Positions 1 to 8,717 of a stretch of DNA of 64,000 bases are shown here, piece by piece. Numbering within the stretch: position 1 is the first letter of the stretch; each line of letters opens with the position of its first letter. The notes beneath the pieces are model-generated. The model did no database searches and was not told the origin of the DNA. It saw only the letters and a program-made list of their open reading frames with translations. Origin of the DNA: Woronichinia naegeliana WA131. Its GTDB lineage: Bacteria; Cyanobacteriota; Cyanobacteriia; Cyanobacteriales; Microcystaceae. Location of the stretch: assembly GCA_025370055.1 (NCBI GenBank), contig CP073041.1, positions 2,790,001-2,854,000 of the forward strand, given 5' to 3'. The translations under genes and the position numbers were made by a program.

Positions 1-967
1 TTAATTTGTCTAAGAAGACAAAGCCATTCACATTACTTGCCGATATTTTAGCTCCAAACTCTACTGCTTTTCCCGCTTTTCCACGCACTATTGGACGCAC
101 GTGAGGTTGGCTTACACTCACAATTCTGTTTTCTACTTTATTTGTCTTTTTTTCATACATTTCTAACTGTTGCTCATACACTTTTCCTATCGTTACAAGC
201 TCTTCTTGCTCTTTTTTCGTTAGTTTTTCTAACTTTGCTCCCTCTTCTATCATTTTTTCTATATCAGACAAGTTTCTTTTTATATATCCTAGTTGTTTTT
301 TTGTTCCTTTTCTTCTTTCTTTTTTTGACACACGACGTTTTTTTGCTATGGCTAAGTACTCTTTTCTTGCCACTTCCCTATAAGTCCTCGGCTTTTCTTT
401 CCTTTTCTCTTTTATTTCTTCATACAGCTTATCTATTATTTTTTCTGTTTTTTCTCTGGCATCATTCAATATTCCTATATCCGTTGGATATTTTATATCT
501 GCTGGTGTACAAGTCGCATCTAACAATAACTTTCCTTCATTTTCTTTTTTTTCTGACGCTACACCCGTCGCTTTTTTTTCTATTTCTTTATTAATTTTAT
601 TTATTAATTCCATTCCTATTTTTTTACGAAAATGAACCATCATTGACGCATTAAATGCTTCTTTGCTACTATAGCTTTCCATTCCTATAAAGTACTGTAA
701 ATAAGGGTTCTCTTTTATTTGTTCTACTGTTTCTCTGTCACTTTTTCCTGAAATTTCTTTGATAATTAATGCTCCTAATGCCATTCTAAATGATTTGGCT
801 GGGGCTCCTTTTTTTTCTGTGAAGTTTTTTGCATATTCTTCCTCATATTCTTCCCAAAGAATCATTTTTGACATTTCTATCCAACGATTTTCTTCGTCTA
901 ACTGCCCGCCGAACAGATTTTTCAAGTTTTCTGGTGTTTCAATTGAGTACTGTTGCTTTCGGTACAT
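1..967 (-). CDS. IS5/IS1182-type transposase, partial (C-terminus outside window)
   Basis: The frame starts at the ATG ending at 967 (MYRKQQYSIETPENL) and stays open to the window edge. It covers about 322 of the 452 residues seen in the intact copy at 31489-32847. The N-terminal part contains the DUF772-like stretch (GAPAKSFRMALGALIIKE, then MMVHFRKKIG). A very A-rich, Lys/Glu-rich central region follows. Neither the 4-bp insertion of the 9728 and 55746 copies nor the 1-bp deletion of the 60738 copy is present, so this copy may be functional. The IS5/IS1182 assignment is from protein resemblance; the DDE residues lie partly outside the window. Confidence 0.9.
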   Translation of the reverse strand, partial: MYRKQQYSIETPENLKNLFGGQLDEENRWIEMSKMILWEEYEEEYAKNFTEKKGAPAKSFRMALGALIIKEISGKSDRETVEQIKENPYLQYFIGMESYSSKEAFNASMMVHFRKKIGMELINKINKEIEKKATGVASEKKENEGKLLLDATCTPADIKYPTDIGILNDAREKTEKIIDKLYEEIKEKRKEKPRTYREVARKEYLAIAKKRRVSKKERRKGTKKQLGYIKRNLSDIEKMIEEGAKLEKLTKKEQEELVTIGKVYEQQLEMYEKKTNKVENRIVSVSQPHVRPIVRGKAGKAVEFGAKISASNVNGFVFLDKL

Positions 968-1090
968 CTGCTTTCTCTCTTCTTAATGCAATGGTTTTGA
1001 GGCATTCTACCCTATTTTCGTGCATTCTAGCGGTTCTTAATTCGCCTACTATTTTTCTCCGTAAAGGTCTCAGCTTTTTTCAGCAAGCCC
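1..1090 (-). mobile_element. IS-A copy 1 (IS5/IS1182-like), cut by window start
   Basis: This is the transposase-start side of a 1688-bp element also present at 9728, 31366, 55746 and 60738. Its right end reads cagcaagccc at 1081-1090, the inverted end of gggcttgctg seen at the other copies. About 598 bp lie outside the window, so the far end and target duplication cannot be checked. The right flank begins tagtta. Confidence 0.93.
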
Positions 1091-1113
1091 TAGTTAAAGG
1101 AGATAACAGGGGT

Positions 1114-1350
1114 GATCGCTTTTTTAATGGATAATTGAGAATGGACAATGGATAATTATCAACTATTCATTATTAACTATCAATTAATCGGCGATCGCTT
1201 TTTTAATGGATAATTGAGAATGGACAATGGATAATTATCAACTATTCATTATTAACTATCAATTAATCGGCGATCGCTTTTTTAATGGATAATTGAGAAT
1301 GGACAATGGATAATTATCAACTATTTATTATTAACTATCAATTAATCGGC
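1114..1350. repeat. Three tandem 79-bp repeats with HIP1 sites
   Basis: The unit begins at gatcgc at 1114, 1193, 1272 and 1351, an exact 79-bp period. Three units are full length, and a fourth start merges into the glgB stop region. Each unit carries a GGCGATCGC motif and an AT-rich body (for example aatggacaatggataatt, then attcattattaactatcaa). Part of the same body recurs before hoxU near 26620-26645, so it is a dispersed intergenic repeat as well as a tandem one. It lies just 3' of glgB. Confidence 0.93.
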
Positions 1351-1363
1351 GATCGCCTTTTGG

Positions 1364-3664
1364 TTAAACAGCCAAGGCAGCTAGAGCTTGGGCCGATTTA
1401 GCGAGATCTAACTTAAAGACCAAGACCGCTAAGGGAGGTAAACAAAGATCAAGGGAATAGGGCATTCCATGAAAAGACCATTCCTCTGACCACTTACCCC
1501 CTAAATTTCCCAAATTACTACCACCATATTGACGGGCATCACTGTTAAATAACTCCGTGTAAAAACCGGCAACAGGAACACCAATCCGATAATGACTATG
1601 GGGTTGGGGCGTGAAGTTACAGACCGCCACCACAAATTCATCCGGATCACTGCCTCGACGCAGAAAAGAAACAACACTGTGACGGGTATCGCTACAGTCA
1701 ATCCACTGGAAACCTTCTTCCTGAAAATCCTTGGAATAGAGAGCCGGTTCACTACGATAGAGTGCATTCAGTTCGGTGAAGAATTGTTTTAACTGTTGGT
1801 GTGGCTCGTACTGCAACAAATGCCACTCTAGATCTGCCCAAACATTCCATTCTCCCCATTGCCCAAATTCCATGCTCATAAACAGGGTTTTCTTGCCAGG
1901 GTGAGTAAACATATAGGTAAAGAGAGCGCGTACATTCGCAAATTTTTGCCACTCATCGCCTGGCATTTTACCCAGCATATTGCTCTTGCCATGTACCACT
2001 TCATCGTGGGATAAGGCCAACATATAGTTTTCACTGTGGTTGTACCACATACTAAAGGTGACATTATTTTGATGAAATTGGCGGAACCAGGGATCCATGC
2101 TGAAATAGTCGAGCATATCGTGCATCCAGCCCATGTTCCATTTCAGGTTGAAACCTAAGCCTCCCACATAGGTGGGCCAGGAAACCATTGGCCAGGAAGT
2201 TGATTCTTCAGCAATAGACAAAACACCTGGAAAATAACCAAACAGCAGACTATTGACTTGACGCAGGAAGTCCGCCGCTTCCAGATTTTCCCGTCCTCCA
2301 TACTGATTAGTCACCCATTCCCCTGGTTTGCGACAGTAGTCCATATAGAGCATGGAAGCCACAGCATCAACGCGAATTCCGTCAATATGGTACTTGTCAA
2401 ACCAGAAAAGAGCATTGGCCACGAGAAAGTTACGAACTTCATTGCGGCCATAGTTAAAAATCAGCGTTCCCCATTCTTTATGCTCACCTTTGCGAGGATC
2501 TTCATGTTCGTAGAGGTGTGTACCATCAAAAAAGGCTAATCCATGCCCGTCCTTGGGAAAATGTCCTGGTACCCAATCCACCAACACCCCTAAACCATTG
2601 AGGTGACATTGATCAACAAAGTACATAAAATCTTCTGGACTACCATAGCGGGAGGTGGGGGCATAATAACCCGTCACTTGATAACCCCAGGAGCCATCGA
2701 AAGGATGTTCGGCGATCGGTAATAACTCAATGTGAGTAAAGCCCAATTCTTTCACGTAAGGAATGAGTTTATCCACTAATTCGTAATAGGTGAGAAATCG
2801 CGCTCCCGTATTCCATTCTGATACCTCTACCGCATCTCCCTCTCCCGTTAAATAATGAGGGGTTTCTGATGTACTTGTATGCAGCCAGGAACCTAAATGC
2901 AGTTCATAGACAGAAACGGGTTTAGTGAGGGGGTCAGTATTACGGCGTTGCTCTAACCAGTCCTGATCACGCCATTGATAGTTATCTAGGTCAGTGACAA
3001 TAGAAGCAGTTTTAGGACGTACTTCTTGATAAAAACCATAGGGGTCGGATTTTTCGTAGATATGTCCTTCCCAATTTTTAATTTCATATTTATATTTGGC
3101 ACCAATACCCAGTTCGGGAATAAAGATCTCCCAGACCATGTTGTTATTTTTCCGCATTTGGTGCAGACGACCATCCCAATTATTAAAGTCTCCCAAAAGG
3201 GAAACATTACGGGCATTGGGGGCCCAGACGGCAAAATAGACTCCTTGAATGCCATCAACTTCCATCAAATGCGCCCCTAGTTTCTCATAGATGCGATGAT
3301 GGTTGCCTTCTCCAAAGACGTGTAGGTCAAATTCGGTTAATTTCGGCGATCGAAAGGCGTAGGGATCATAGATGACCCGTTCATGTTCTCCTTCTTTGAG
3401 TCGTAACTGGTAGTTAGCCAGGCTCGGAGCATCCAACACACATTCAAAAAAATGAGGATGGTGAACGGATTGCATGGGGATCTCTTGAAGCTCGGTGGGA
3501 ATTAATACCGAAGCTGCCTGAGCAGTTGGTAAATAGGCTCTAATCACCCATTGCTTTATGATTCCATTATCTTCTAGAGGATGACTGCCAAGAACTTCAA
3601 AGGGATTATGATGAAGATTATAGACAATTTGATTAACTTGGTCTGGGCTTATCGTGCTGGACAT
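1364..3664 (-). CDS. glgB: 1,4-alpha-glucan (glycogen) branching enzyme
   Basis: A 766-residue GH13 enzyme that forms alpha-1,6 branches in glycogen, the cyanobacterial carbon store. The N-terminal region has the [15 protein letters not shown] start typical of branching enzymes. A CBM48-like module ([20 protein letters not shown], about 140-160) follows. The (beta/alpha)8 domain shows [12 protein letters not shown] (nucleophile Asp near 432), the acid/base Glu in AEESTSWP (about 485) and [10 protein letters not shown] (about 553). Length and motif order fit full-length bacterial GlgB. It is transcribed alone; the next upstream gene on the same strand is over 330 bp away. Confidence 0.97.
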   Translation of the reverse strand: MSSTISPDQVNQIVYNLHHNPFEVLGSHPLEDNGIIKQWVIRAYLPTAQAASVLIPTELQEIPMQSVHHPHFFECVLDAPSLANYQLRLKEGEHERVIYDPYAFRSPKLTEFDLHVFGEGNHHRIYEKLGAHLMEVDGIQGVYFAVWAPNARNVSLLGDFNNWDGRLHQMRKNNNMVWEIFIPELGIGAKYKYEIKNWEGHIYEKSDPYGFYQEVRPKTASIVTDLDNYQWRDQDWLEQRRNTDPLTKPVSVYELHLGSWLHTSTSETPHYLTGEGDAVEVSEWNTGARFLTYYELVDKLIPYVKELGFTHIELLPIAEHPFDGSWGYQVTGYYAPTSRYGSPEDFMYFVDQCHLNGLGVLVDWVPGHFPKDGHGLAFFDGTHLYEHEDPRKGEHKEWGTLIFNYGRNEVRNFLVANALFWFDKYHIDGIRVDAVASMLYMDYCRKPGEWVTNQYGGRENLEAADFLRQVNSLLFGYFPGVLSIAEESTSWPMVSWPTYVGGLGFNLKWNMGWMHDMLDYFSMDPWFRQFHQNNVTFSMWYNHSENYMLALSHDEVVHGKSNMLGKMPGDEWQKFANVRALFTYMFTHPGKKTLFMSMEFGQWGEWNVWADLEWHLLQYEPHQQLKQFFTELNALYRSEPALYSKDFQEEGFQWIDCSDTRHSVVSFLRRGSDPDEFVVAVCNFTPQPHSHYRIGVPVAGFYTELFNSDARQYGGSNLGNLGGKWSEEWSFHGMPYSLDLCLPPLAVLVFKLDLAKSAQALAALAV

Positions 3665-3998
3665 TCGGCTTTTTCTATGACTAAAAGGCGGGCTGATAAT
3701 TTAAATGGGGGCGAACCCTTATAAAAGTTATATATACTTTACACACTTTTCAGGATTTTCCACCTAGGGGGCAGATTTTCGATCCGCCAGCCTCTTTTTC
3801 CCAGATTCAATCTTTGGGACTGGGAAATTGAAACGTTTTGATCTTAATTATTTGCAGATACTATTAACGATATTTAGTCGTCTGAGGTACACTCAAGGGG
3901 CTAAAGCCCCCTGTTAGTTGAGCTTTTGATGTACCTCACAGGTCTCAATAAACCCACCAGTGTAAGTACTGCTATAGGATGAGCTAGAAAAGCTGAAC
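3665..3998. other. Intergenic region with a long imperfect hairpin
   Basis: This 334-bp gap precedes glgB and should hold its promoter. I could not settle on a single -35/-10 pair. The notable content is a nested inverted repeat at about 3886-3938. gaggtaca pairs with tgtacctc, ctcaa pairs with ttgag, and ggggct-aa-agcccc forms the core. It could be a small repeat element or the terminator of the gene ending at 3999. No coding potential is apparent. Confidence 0.6.
3886..3938. repeat. Nested imperfect palindrome (hairpin)
   Basis: Outer arms gaggtaca/tgtacctc, middle arms ctcaa/ttgag and inner arms ggggct/agcccc around an aa loop. The right side has an extra ctgttag and cttttga as bulges. 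The structure is seen directly; its role (REP-like element, RNA structure or terminator) is not known. Confidence 0.6.
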
Positions 3999-4976
3999 CT
4001 AATAAGGCATAGTGTATTTGAAATTCTTGGAGCCTTTGTAACCGGTTAGCTCTCCCAGTTTTTCAGGCAGTTTAACACCCGATTCCAATTTACCTTTGAT
4101 TTCCCAGGTCGGAAAGGATTGGATTTTAGCGTCTATGCAGGCTTGGGTCTTCGGATTAGCACCGTTGGGATCACATTCAATATAGTTAATTTGCTTGAAG
4201 GCGGCTTTACCAAGCAGTTGCTTTTGTTCATGGCAGTGGGGACACCAGAAGGCTCCATACATTTTGGCCCCTGAGGTTTTGAGATATTTGGCTAGTTCCA
4301 GTTCTGCCGGGCCAGAAACCGTGGTAATTTCCCAACCATGAGGGGGTTGAGGTTGGGTTTGGGCTTCGGGAATGGGTGTTTTTCCTCCTAACGCGACTTT
4401 TCCGCCTTCAGCCTGGGCATATAATCCTAGGGAGCCGACCAGGGTTATCATGGCCACAACAATGCCGGTAAAAAATACTTGACTCATTTCTTCCCACTCT
4501 CGTCCAATGACTGACAAGATAAATAATGCCAGAGAACAGGTAGCGGATGTTAAACAATATAAACAAGCTTCATGAAGCTTAAAGAAGGAAATATACATTA
4601 GATAGCCGCTAAAGACGGCCATGGCTGTCCCGCCAATCAGTAGCATTCGTCCGGTTGTTTCTTCGAGTTGGTTGCGTTGTTTCTTATTGTTTTCGGCGTT
4701 AATGAGAAAAGGACTCAGGGCAAAAATAATCATTGCCAGGTAAGCTAAGAGGCCAAAAAGACTGAGGGGAAGTCCAAATACTTTGGCATAGGAACTTTGT
4801 AGGACTTGATCACAGCCAGAGACACCAGTGGCTTGATTGACAGGGCAGGCCGTTGTCCCTCCAGTGAAGGAGACAACTGTTAGATAGGCAGTGAGTAATG
4901 CGCCAATAACAGCGATCGCACCCATGATGAAACGGGAGTAGCGATGAATCCAGGGGACAGAACGGCGGCGAATCAT
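3999..4976 (-). CDS. Vitamin K epoxide reductase (VKOR) homologue fused to thioredoxin-like domain
   Basis: A membrane thiol oxidoreductase that supports disulfide formation in exported or lumenal proteins using quinone. The start chosen is MIRRRSVPWIHRY at 4976; an upstream in-frame start at 5009 would add 11 residues. Four or five membrane helices form the VKOR domain. It contains the loop cysteine pair (CPVNQATGVSGCDQ) and the redox CXXC (ACLYC). The C-terminal third is a thioredoxin-like domain with CPHC in FWCPHCHEQKQ. This fused architecture is known from cyanobacteria and plant plastids (LTO1 type). It stands alone between a glycosyltransferase and glgB. Confidence 0.93.
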   Translation of the reverse strand: MIRRRSVPWIHRYSRFIMGAIAVIGALLTAYLTVVSFTGGTTACPVNQATGVSGCDQVLQSSYAKVFGLPLSLFGLLAYLAMIIFALSPFLINAENNKKQRNQLEETTGRMLLIGGTAMAVFSGYLMYISFFKLHEACLYCLTSATCSLALFILSVIGREWEEMSQVFFTGIVVAMITLVGSLGLYAQAEGGKVALGGKTPIPEAQTQPQPPHGWEITTVSGPAELELAKYLKTSGAKMYGAFWCPHCHEQKQLLGKAAFKQINYIECDPNGANPKTQACIDAKIQSFPTWEIKGKLESGVKLPEKLGELTGYKGSKNFKYTMPY

Positions 4977-5067
4977 AACAATAAGAGAAACTGGAGAAAG
5001 TACATCCAAGGCAAAAGCGGCTTGATGTTAATAGTTTACAGTTTTTAGGAGAGTTTCGAGGTCTAGG

Positions 5068-6297
5068 CTATGGCGGTGTTTGGATAGGAGCCTCGGCACA
5101 ATTTTTCTCTGGCTGGTGGAGTTTTTGTAGAAGGCTTTGATAAGTCGTGATTGTTTGGGCGGCGATCGCTGGCCAGGTATATTGTTCACTTGCTAATCTT
5201 TGAGCATTTTGCCCCCGTCTTTTGAGTTCTTGGGGATCTTTGAGGGCTACTTGAATCTGTTCTGTAAGAGACTGAATACTACAGGAGCTAATCCAACCGG
5301 CTTCGGCGGCTTTAACGGCGGGCCAAATGTAAACCTGATCGGATATCAATACCGGCGTTCCGACAGCCATAGCTTCAGCGACGACAATGCCAAAATTTTC
5401 GTAATAGGACGGCAAAATTAAGAGATCTGCCTGCTTTAATAAATGCCACTTAGCCTCTCCCTCGACAAAACCAGCGATCGCCGTATCTGTTGCAATGGTC
5501 GAAGCTTGGACTTGGGCTAAAATTTGTTGTTCGTAATCGGGATCTTGGGGATTAGAACCTGCCAGAATAAAGTGAAAATTAGCCCCTACTTTTTTCAAAT
5601 TTTCCAAGGCCGAAATTAAAAGTTCTAAGCCTTTTTTAGGATCAATTCGTGACAAAAATAAAAGAGTGGGAATCTGGTTATCAGTTGCTTCGATAATAGG
5701 AAGGGGAAAAGGTTCTAAGTCAGACAAACTAGGGGGAGTGACTCCCAACGGCAGGATAATCGCAGGACTATTGGTGCCATAACGTTCCGACACATCTGCT
5801 TCTTGTTGGGTAGTGAAATGAATGGCGGCGGCTCCCTGTAGATTAGGACGTTCTAATAGGTTGCCATAAATTTTTTTAAGAGCTTGTTTTTTCCTTAAAT
5901 CTAAAGGATCTAATGTTCCTAATGGGCGCAAAATATAGGGTAACTTTCTGAGGCGACAAAGAGTGGCCGCAGCCGTGCTAATGGGAGAAAAAAGAGCATG
6001 AATATGGGCCAGATCGTAATCCTGGCCATGATGCCATAACCAGTTTAAAAGTCCCAGGGAAAATTTGTAGCGACGAAAGGGAGAACAGTTAAAGTAAATC
6101 ACCTCGTAACCTTGCTCCTCTAGCGGCTGGGCTAAGGGGACAGATAGGGGTAATTGTCCAAAGTCTCCATTGCTATTGGTAGTTAAAATGGTGACATAAA
6201 CACCTTGCTCGGCCAACGCAGCCGACAAACCTCTGACCATTTGACTGGGGCCACCATAGATCAGGGAAATAGAGGGAATAATCTGTAAAATTTTCAA
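5068..6297 (-). CDS. GT4-family glycosyltransferase
   Basis: A 409-residue GT-B glycosyltransferase. It begins MKILQIIPSISLIYGGPSQ, the usual N-terminal Rossmann start with a glycine-rich acceptor loop. The C-terminal donor-binding domain has LFLSRIDPKKGLELLI and the E-x7-E motif in ENFGIVVAEAMAVGTPVL. These features define the GT4 (RfaB/WcaC-like) family, which transfers sugars from nucleotide donors to polysaccharide or lipid acceptors at the cytoplasmic membrane. The sugar and acceptor cannot be deduced. It ends 28 bp before the upstream Hpt gene's stop and could share its transcript. Confidence 0.9.
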   Translation of the reverse strand: MKILQIIPSISLIYGGPSQMVRGLSAALAEQGVYVTILTTNSNGDFGQLPLSVPLAQPLEEQGYEVIYFNCSPFRRYKFSLGLLNWLWHHGQDYDLAHIHALFSPISTAAATLCRLRKLPYILRPLGTLDPLDLRKKQALKKIYGNLLERPNLQGAAAIHFTTQQEADVSERYGTNSPAIILPLGVTPPSLSDLEPFPLPIIEATDNQIPTLLFLSRIDPKKGLELLISALENLKKVGANFHFILAGSNPQDPDYEQQILAQVQASTIATDTAIAGFVEGEAKWHLLKQADLLILPSYYENFGIVVAEAMAVGTPVLISDQVYIWPAVKAAEAGWISSCSIQSLTEQIQVALKDPQELKRRGQNAQRLASEQYTWPAIAAQTITTYQSLLQKLHQPEKNCAEAPIQTPP

Positions 6298-6325
6298 ATG
6301 CTTGTCCAGGCGATCGCCTCTCTCA

Positions 6326-7237
6326 TTATCTTTGCTGGGACAGGAGTTGAACTAATTGCTTAACCTGTTGTTGATTAAAAACCTGTAACAGAATATTAGC
6401 CGCAGAATTGGGATCGGCAGGCAGGAGAATTTGGGGAGTTTGAGCATTAGCTAATTGCTGTAACCCTTGGCTCACCGCTATTTTCTGTCCCTGCTCCAAT
6501 TCGAGGTAATCACAGCCTTGCTTGAGATCTTTTAGTACAACGGGTGCTAAGGTACGGTAAGAATGACGGGGATTGGCGATCGCGGCCTCCGCCGTTTTGA
6601 CTAACTGTTGCCAGTTGTTTTGATTGGCAGCCAGTTTAAGCAAATCTCCACAGTGATGCTGTAGTTGTTGGCGATTAGCGGGGGAAGGGTTTTGCTTAAA
6701 GATCTGTAGCATTTGCCGCAGGATCGACTTAATTTGAACAGGAAGCTCTTCGAGGGGTTCTTTCAGTAAAGATAGATTGGAGGCCGGAATTGCCACCATT
6801 TCCTCACTTAATAACTGACTAAGATAATGCTGAAGTTCTATAAAATTGTTATTAGCACCTTCAACAATGGATTCTGCTTCCTCTGATTGCAATCCGAAGG
6901 GTCCCTGTAATTTTTCAACTAAATCCTGTAGAACATCGTAACCTTTGAGAAATAGGGATTCGAGCTTTTGATCCACTACTACCCGATTTTCTTTGAGAAT
7001 CTTGAAAGCATCCTCTAAACGGTGGGCAATTTTTTGAATACTGCTGTAACCCAGCATGGCTGCGCCCCCTTTAATGGAGTGAGCCGCCCGAAACATTTCA
7101 TTCACACGTTCCGTATCTTCCATGACTGAAGAGAGTTCCAGAATACCTCGCTCTAAGGTTTCTAAATGTTCTTTCGCCTCTTCAATAAAGTAGCCGAGGA
7201 TTCTTTGCTGATCCAAGGGGTTTGTCCTCCATTGCAA
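6326..7237 (-). CDS. Hpt (histidine phosphotransfer) domain protein
   Basis: A 303-residue protein with an N-terminal Hpt four-helix domain (about residues 10-120). The phosphorylatable His is in RAAHSIKGGAAML (His53). The rest is helical and Gln/Leu rich, with no CheA-type kinase, P2 or CheW domain and no receiver domain. It resembles the N-terminal part of cyanobacterial CheA-like hybrids, but the frame closes normally, so it may be a stand-alone phosphorelay intermediate. The start at 7237 may be a few codons early. No cognate kinase is adjacent. Confidence 0.85.
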   Translation of the reverse strand: MQWRTNPLDQQRILGYFIEEAKEHLETLERGILELSSVMEDTERVNEMFRAAHSIKGGAAMLGYSSIQKIAHRLEDAFKILKENRVVVDQKLESLFLKGYDVLQDLVEKLQGPFGLQSEEAESIVEGANNNFIELQHYLSQLLSEEMVAIPASNLSLLKEPLEELPVQIKSILRQMLQIFKQNPSPANRQQLQHHCGDLLKLAANQNNWQQLVKTAEAAIANPRHSYRTLAPVVLKDLKQGCDYLELEQGQKIAVSQGLQQLANAQTPQILLPADPNSAANILLQVFNQQQVKQLVQLLSQQR

Positions 7238-7411
7238 CCGAACTACCGCTAGATTCCCTGGTTAAGCAGGGGAATAGGTTAACTAATAGAATGCCCTAAT
7301 CTTCTCCAAAAAGCATCAATTTTAGTTTACAGAATTTTAACAAAGGCTCAAACCCTGACGGAAAAGGACTTGTGCCCTTGACAATCATTAACAATTTGTT
7401 AAATCTTTTGG

Positions 7412-7663
7412 TTAGCGAGCTTCTCGCCGAAAAAGCCAGAACATCAGAGCCGCAACTCCCACCTGTAACCCTAAATTGGGCAAGATGGCGATCGAATCCC
7501 GTCCAGCTAGAAATTGCAAGAAAAAGATTCCAGCCCCAATTGTGGCAGAAAGACCTAATCCTAAATACAAAAATTGGCGTAATCCTTTATAGGGAGCCTT
7601 TGCCTCAGCCCGTAAGCGAGCATATTTTTCAGGGGACAGTTGCTTTGGGGAAGGTTTAACCAT
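7412..7663 (-). CDS. DUF3493 family small membrane protein
   Basis: An 83-residue protein starting MVKPSPKQLSPEKYARLRAE. It has a charged N-terminus, then two hydrophobic segments (about 31-49 and 63-77), and ends in a basic FRREAR tail. This pattern matches the DUF3493 family widespread in cyanobacteria and plant plastids, whose function I do not know. It is on the minus strand just upstream of the divergently placed tRNA-Thr. Confidence 0.8.
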   Translation of the reverse strand: MVKPSPKQLSPEKYARLRAEAKAPYKGLRQFLYLGLGLSATIGAGIFFLQFLAGRDSIAILPNLGLQVGVAALMFWLFRREAR

Positions 7664-7784
7664 ATTGCTTAAAGATTTTGTTGATCAACGACCGAATAAA
7701 AATTGCCCTTCTGAGTTACAATGTCTCTTTGGCAGAAAAACTGAGGTCTTTTCAGAAGTATGCTGGAACGCAAATAAAACCTAC

Positions 7785-7857
7785 GCTAGATTAGCTCAGT
7801 TGGTAGAGCACGTCATTCGTAATGATGGGGTCAGGGGTTCGAGTCCCCTATCTAGCT
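7785..7857 (+). tRNA. tRNA-Thr (anticodon CGU)
   Basis: A 73-nt cloverleaf. The acceptor stem is GCTAGAT/ATCTAGC, the D arm GCTC...GAGC with AGTTGGTA, the anticodon stem CGTCA/TGATG with loop TTCGTAA, the variable loop GGGTC, and the T arm AGGGG-TTCGAGT-CCCCT. The anticodon CGT reads ACG (Thr). The discriminator base is T and CCA is not encoded. Confidence 0.95.
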
Positions 7858-7887
7858 TAATCTAAATTTAGTTTAACTGTAGATTTC

Positions 7888-7938
7888 CTAAGTACAGGAC
7901 AAAAAATGTAGGGAGTCGAGAAAAAGAGAAAAATTGGG
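7888..7938 (-). mobile_element. Terminal remnant of IS-C (IS4-type)
   Basis: These 51 bp are the reverse complement of the right end of the IS4-type element that ends at 27996, including its outer end ctaagtacaggac. The rest of the element is gone, so this is a deletion scar. Confidence 0.85.
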
Positions 7939-8049
7939 GGTAGTGATTCGATAGTAGTGGTCAGCAATTCTAAATTTGCGCTGTAGCAAGGGTTTCAGGT
8001 TTTAGTTCGCGTAATATGGGGTAAAATTCAACGGGATTAACAAGTTCAT
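7939..8049. other. Unassigned spacer
   Basis: The 111 bp between the IS-C scar and the 102-bp MITE. I see no ORF, RNA gene or known repeat. It may be debris of yet another element. Confidence 0.4.
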
Positions 8050-8151
8050 TTCTACCTGTAAATAATTCGTTGATAGCTTTTCCTGTCAAAAGGGATGATA
8101 AGACTTCCGTGATAACATCAGACATAATCAACGAAAAATTTACAGCAAGAA
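8050..8151. repeat. 102-bp MITE-like repeat, copy 1
   Basis: The ends are an imperfect 25-bp inverted repeat: left ttctacctgtaaataattcg, right aatcaacgaaaaatttacag followed by caagaa. A second copy of the same length at 60517-60618 shares the ends but differs in the middle. Its right edge abuts a truncated tnpB. It has no coding capacity. Confidence 0.75.
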
Positions 8152-8288
8152 CATTTCTGGGAATGGACTTGTCTTTTTTGTGGGGAAATCCACGACAGAG
8201 ACGTAAATGCCGCCAAGAATATCAAGGTCGCGGGTCGCGGGGGGCGTGACCTTTAGTTGATGAAGAAAAAGAAAAGTGTTAACATGAG

Positions 8289-8717
8289 ATGAAAAGTGAC
8301 AAAGAGGAAACAATGATGACAGCAAAACTAATTAATGTAGAGGGTTCAAAGATAAAAATAGAACTAACATTAGAACTCAGTCGTTCAATGTTGGATACAG
8401 AAATAAATATTCAAAAAGGCTTAAACGAAGTAGGTTGCATCGCCAGCAAAGAAGCCTTGAAATATTTAGATACAGATGGTTCACCCTTAAAAATCGGTGA
8501 AGAAATCTGGAAGAGTAAGGGAGAGCAACCGAAAGAATATCAAACACCTTATGGTGAGGTTATAGTGAATCGTCATGTATATCAGCGTTCACCTTTGAGG
8601 AAAAACGTATTGCCCCTTAGAAAGAGAAGCAAGGATAATCATAACATCAACGCCATTATTGGCAAAACAGGTATCCTCAAAAATGTCAGGGATGGCAGGC
8701 AAAGAGGTGAAAAATGA
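8289..8717 (+). CDS. IS-B transposase, first frame (N-terminal part)
   Basis: 142 residues starting MKSDKEETMMTAKLINVEG. The part up to GEVIVNRHVYQRS matches the N-terminus of ISKra4-family transposases. The remaining residues (PLRKNVLPLRKRSK onward) are out-of-frame readthrough. The true continuation (GKTYCPLEREARII) lies in the +1 frame starting just after a TGA near 8600. All IS-B copies in the window share this break. It is either a fixed frameshift or a recoding site. Confidence 0.8.
   Translation: MKSDKEETMMTAKLINVEGSKIKIELTLELSRSMLDTEINIQKGLNEVGCIASKEALKYLDTDGSPLKIGEEIWKSKGEQPKEYQTPYGEVIVNRHVYQRSPLRKNVLPLRKRSKDNHNINAIIGKTGILKNVRDGRQRGEK

Noticed and set aside
91-594. A 167-residue hydrophobic ORF opposite the IS-A transposase, repeated in other copies
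   Set aside because: It is the antisense of an A-rich, Lys/Glu-rich coding region, so Phe/Leu runs are automatic. It is repeated only because the element is repeated.
1114-1350. CRISPR array
   Set aside because: The 79-bp units are contiguous with no unique spacers and no cas genes are present in the window.
7372-7659. 95-residue plus-strand ORF
   Set aside because: It is antisense to the DUF3493 gene, whose membrane pattern and length fit a known family.
7665-7865. 66-residue ORF across the tRNA
   Set aside because: It overlaps tRNA-Thr completely in its second half and has no ribosome site or family resemblance.
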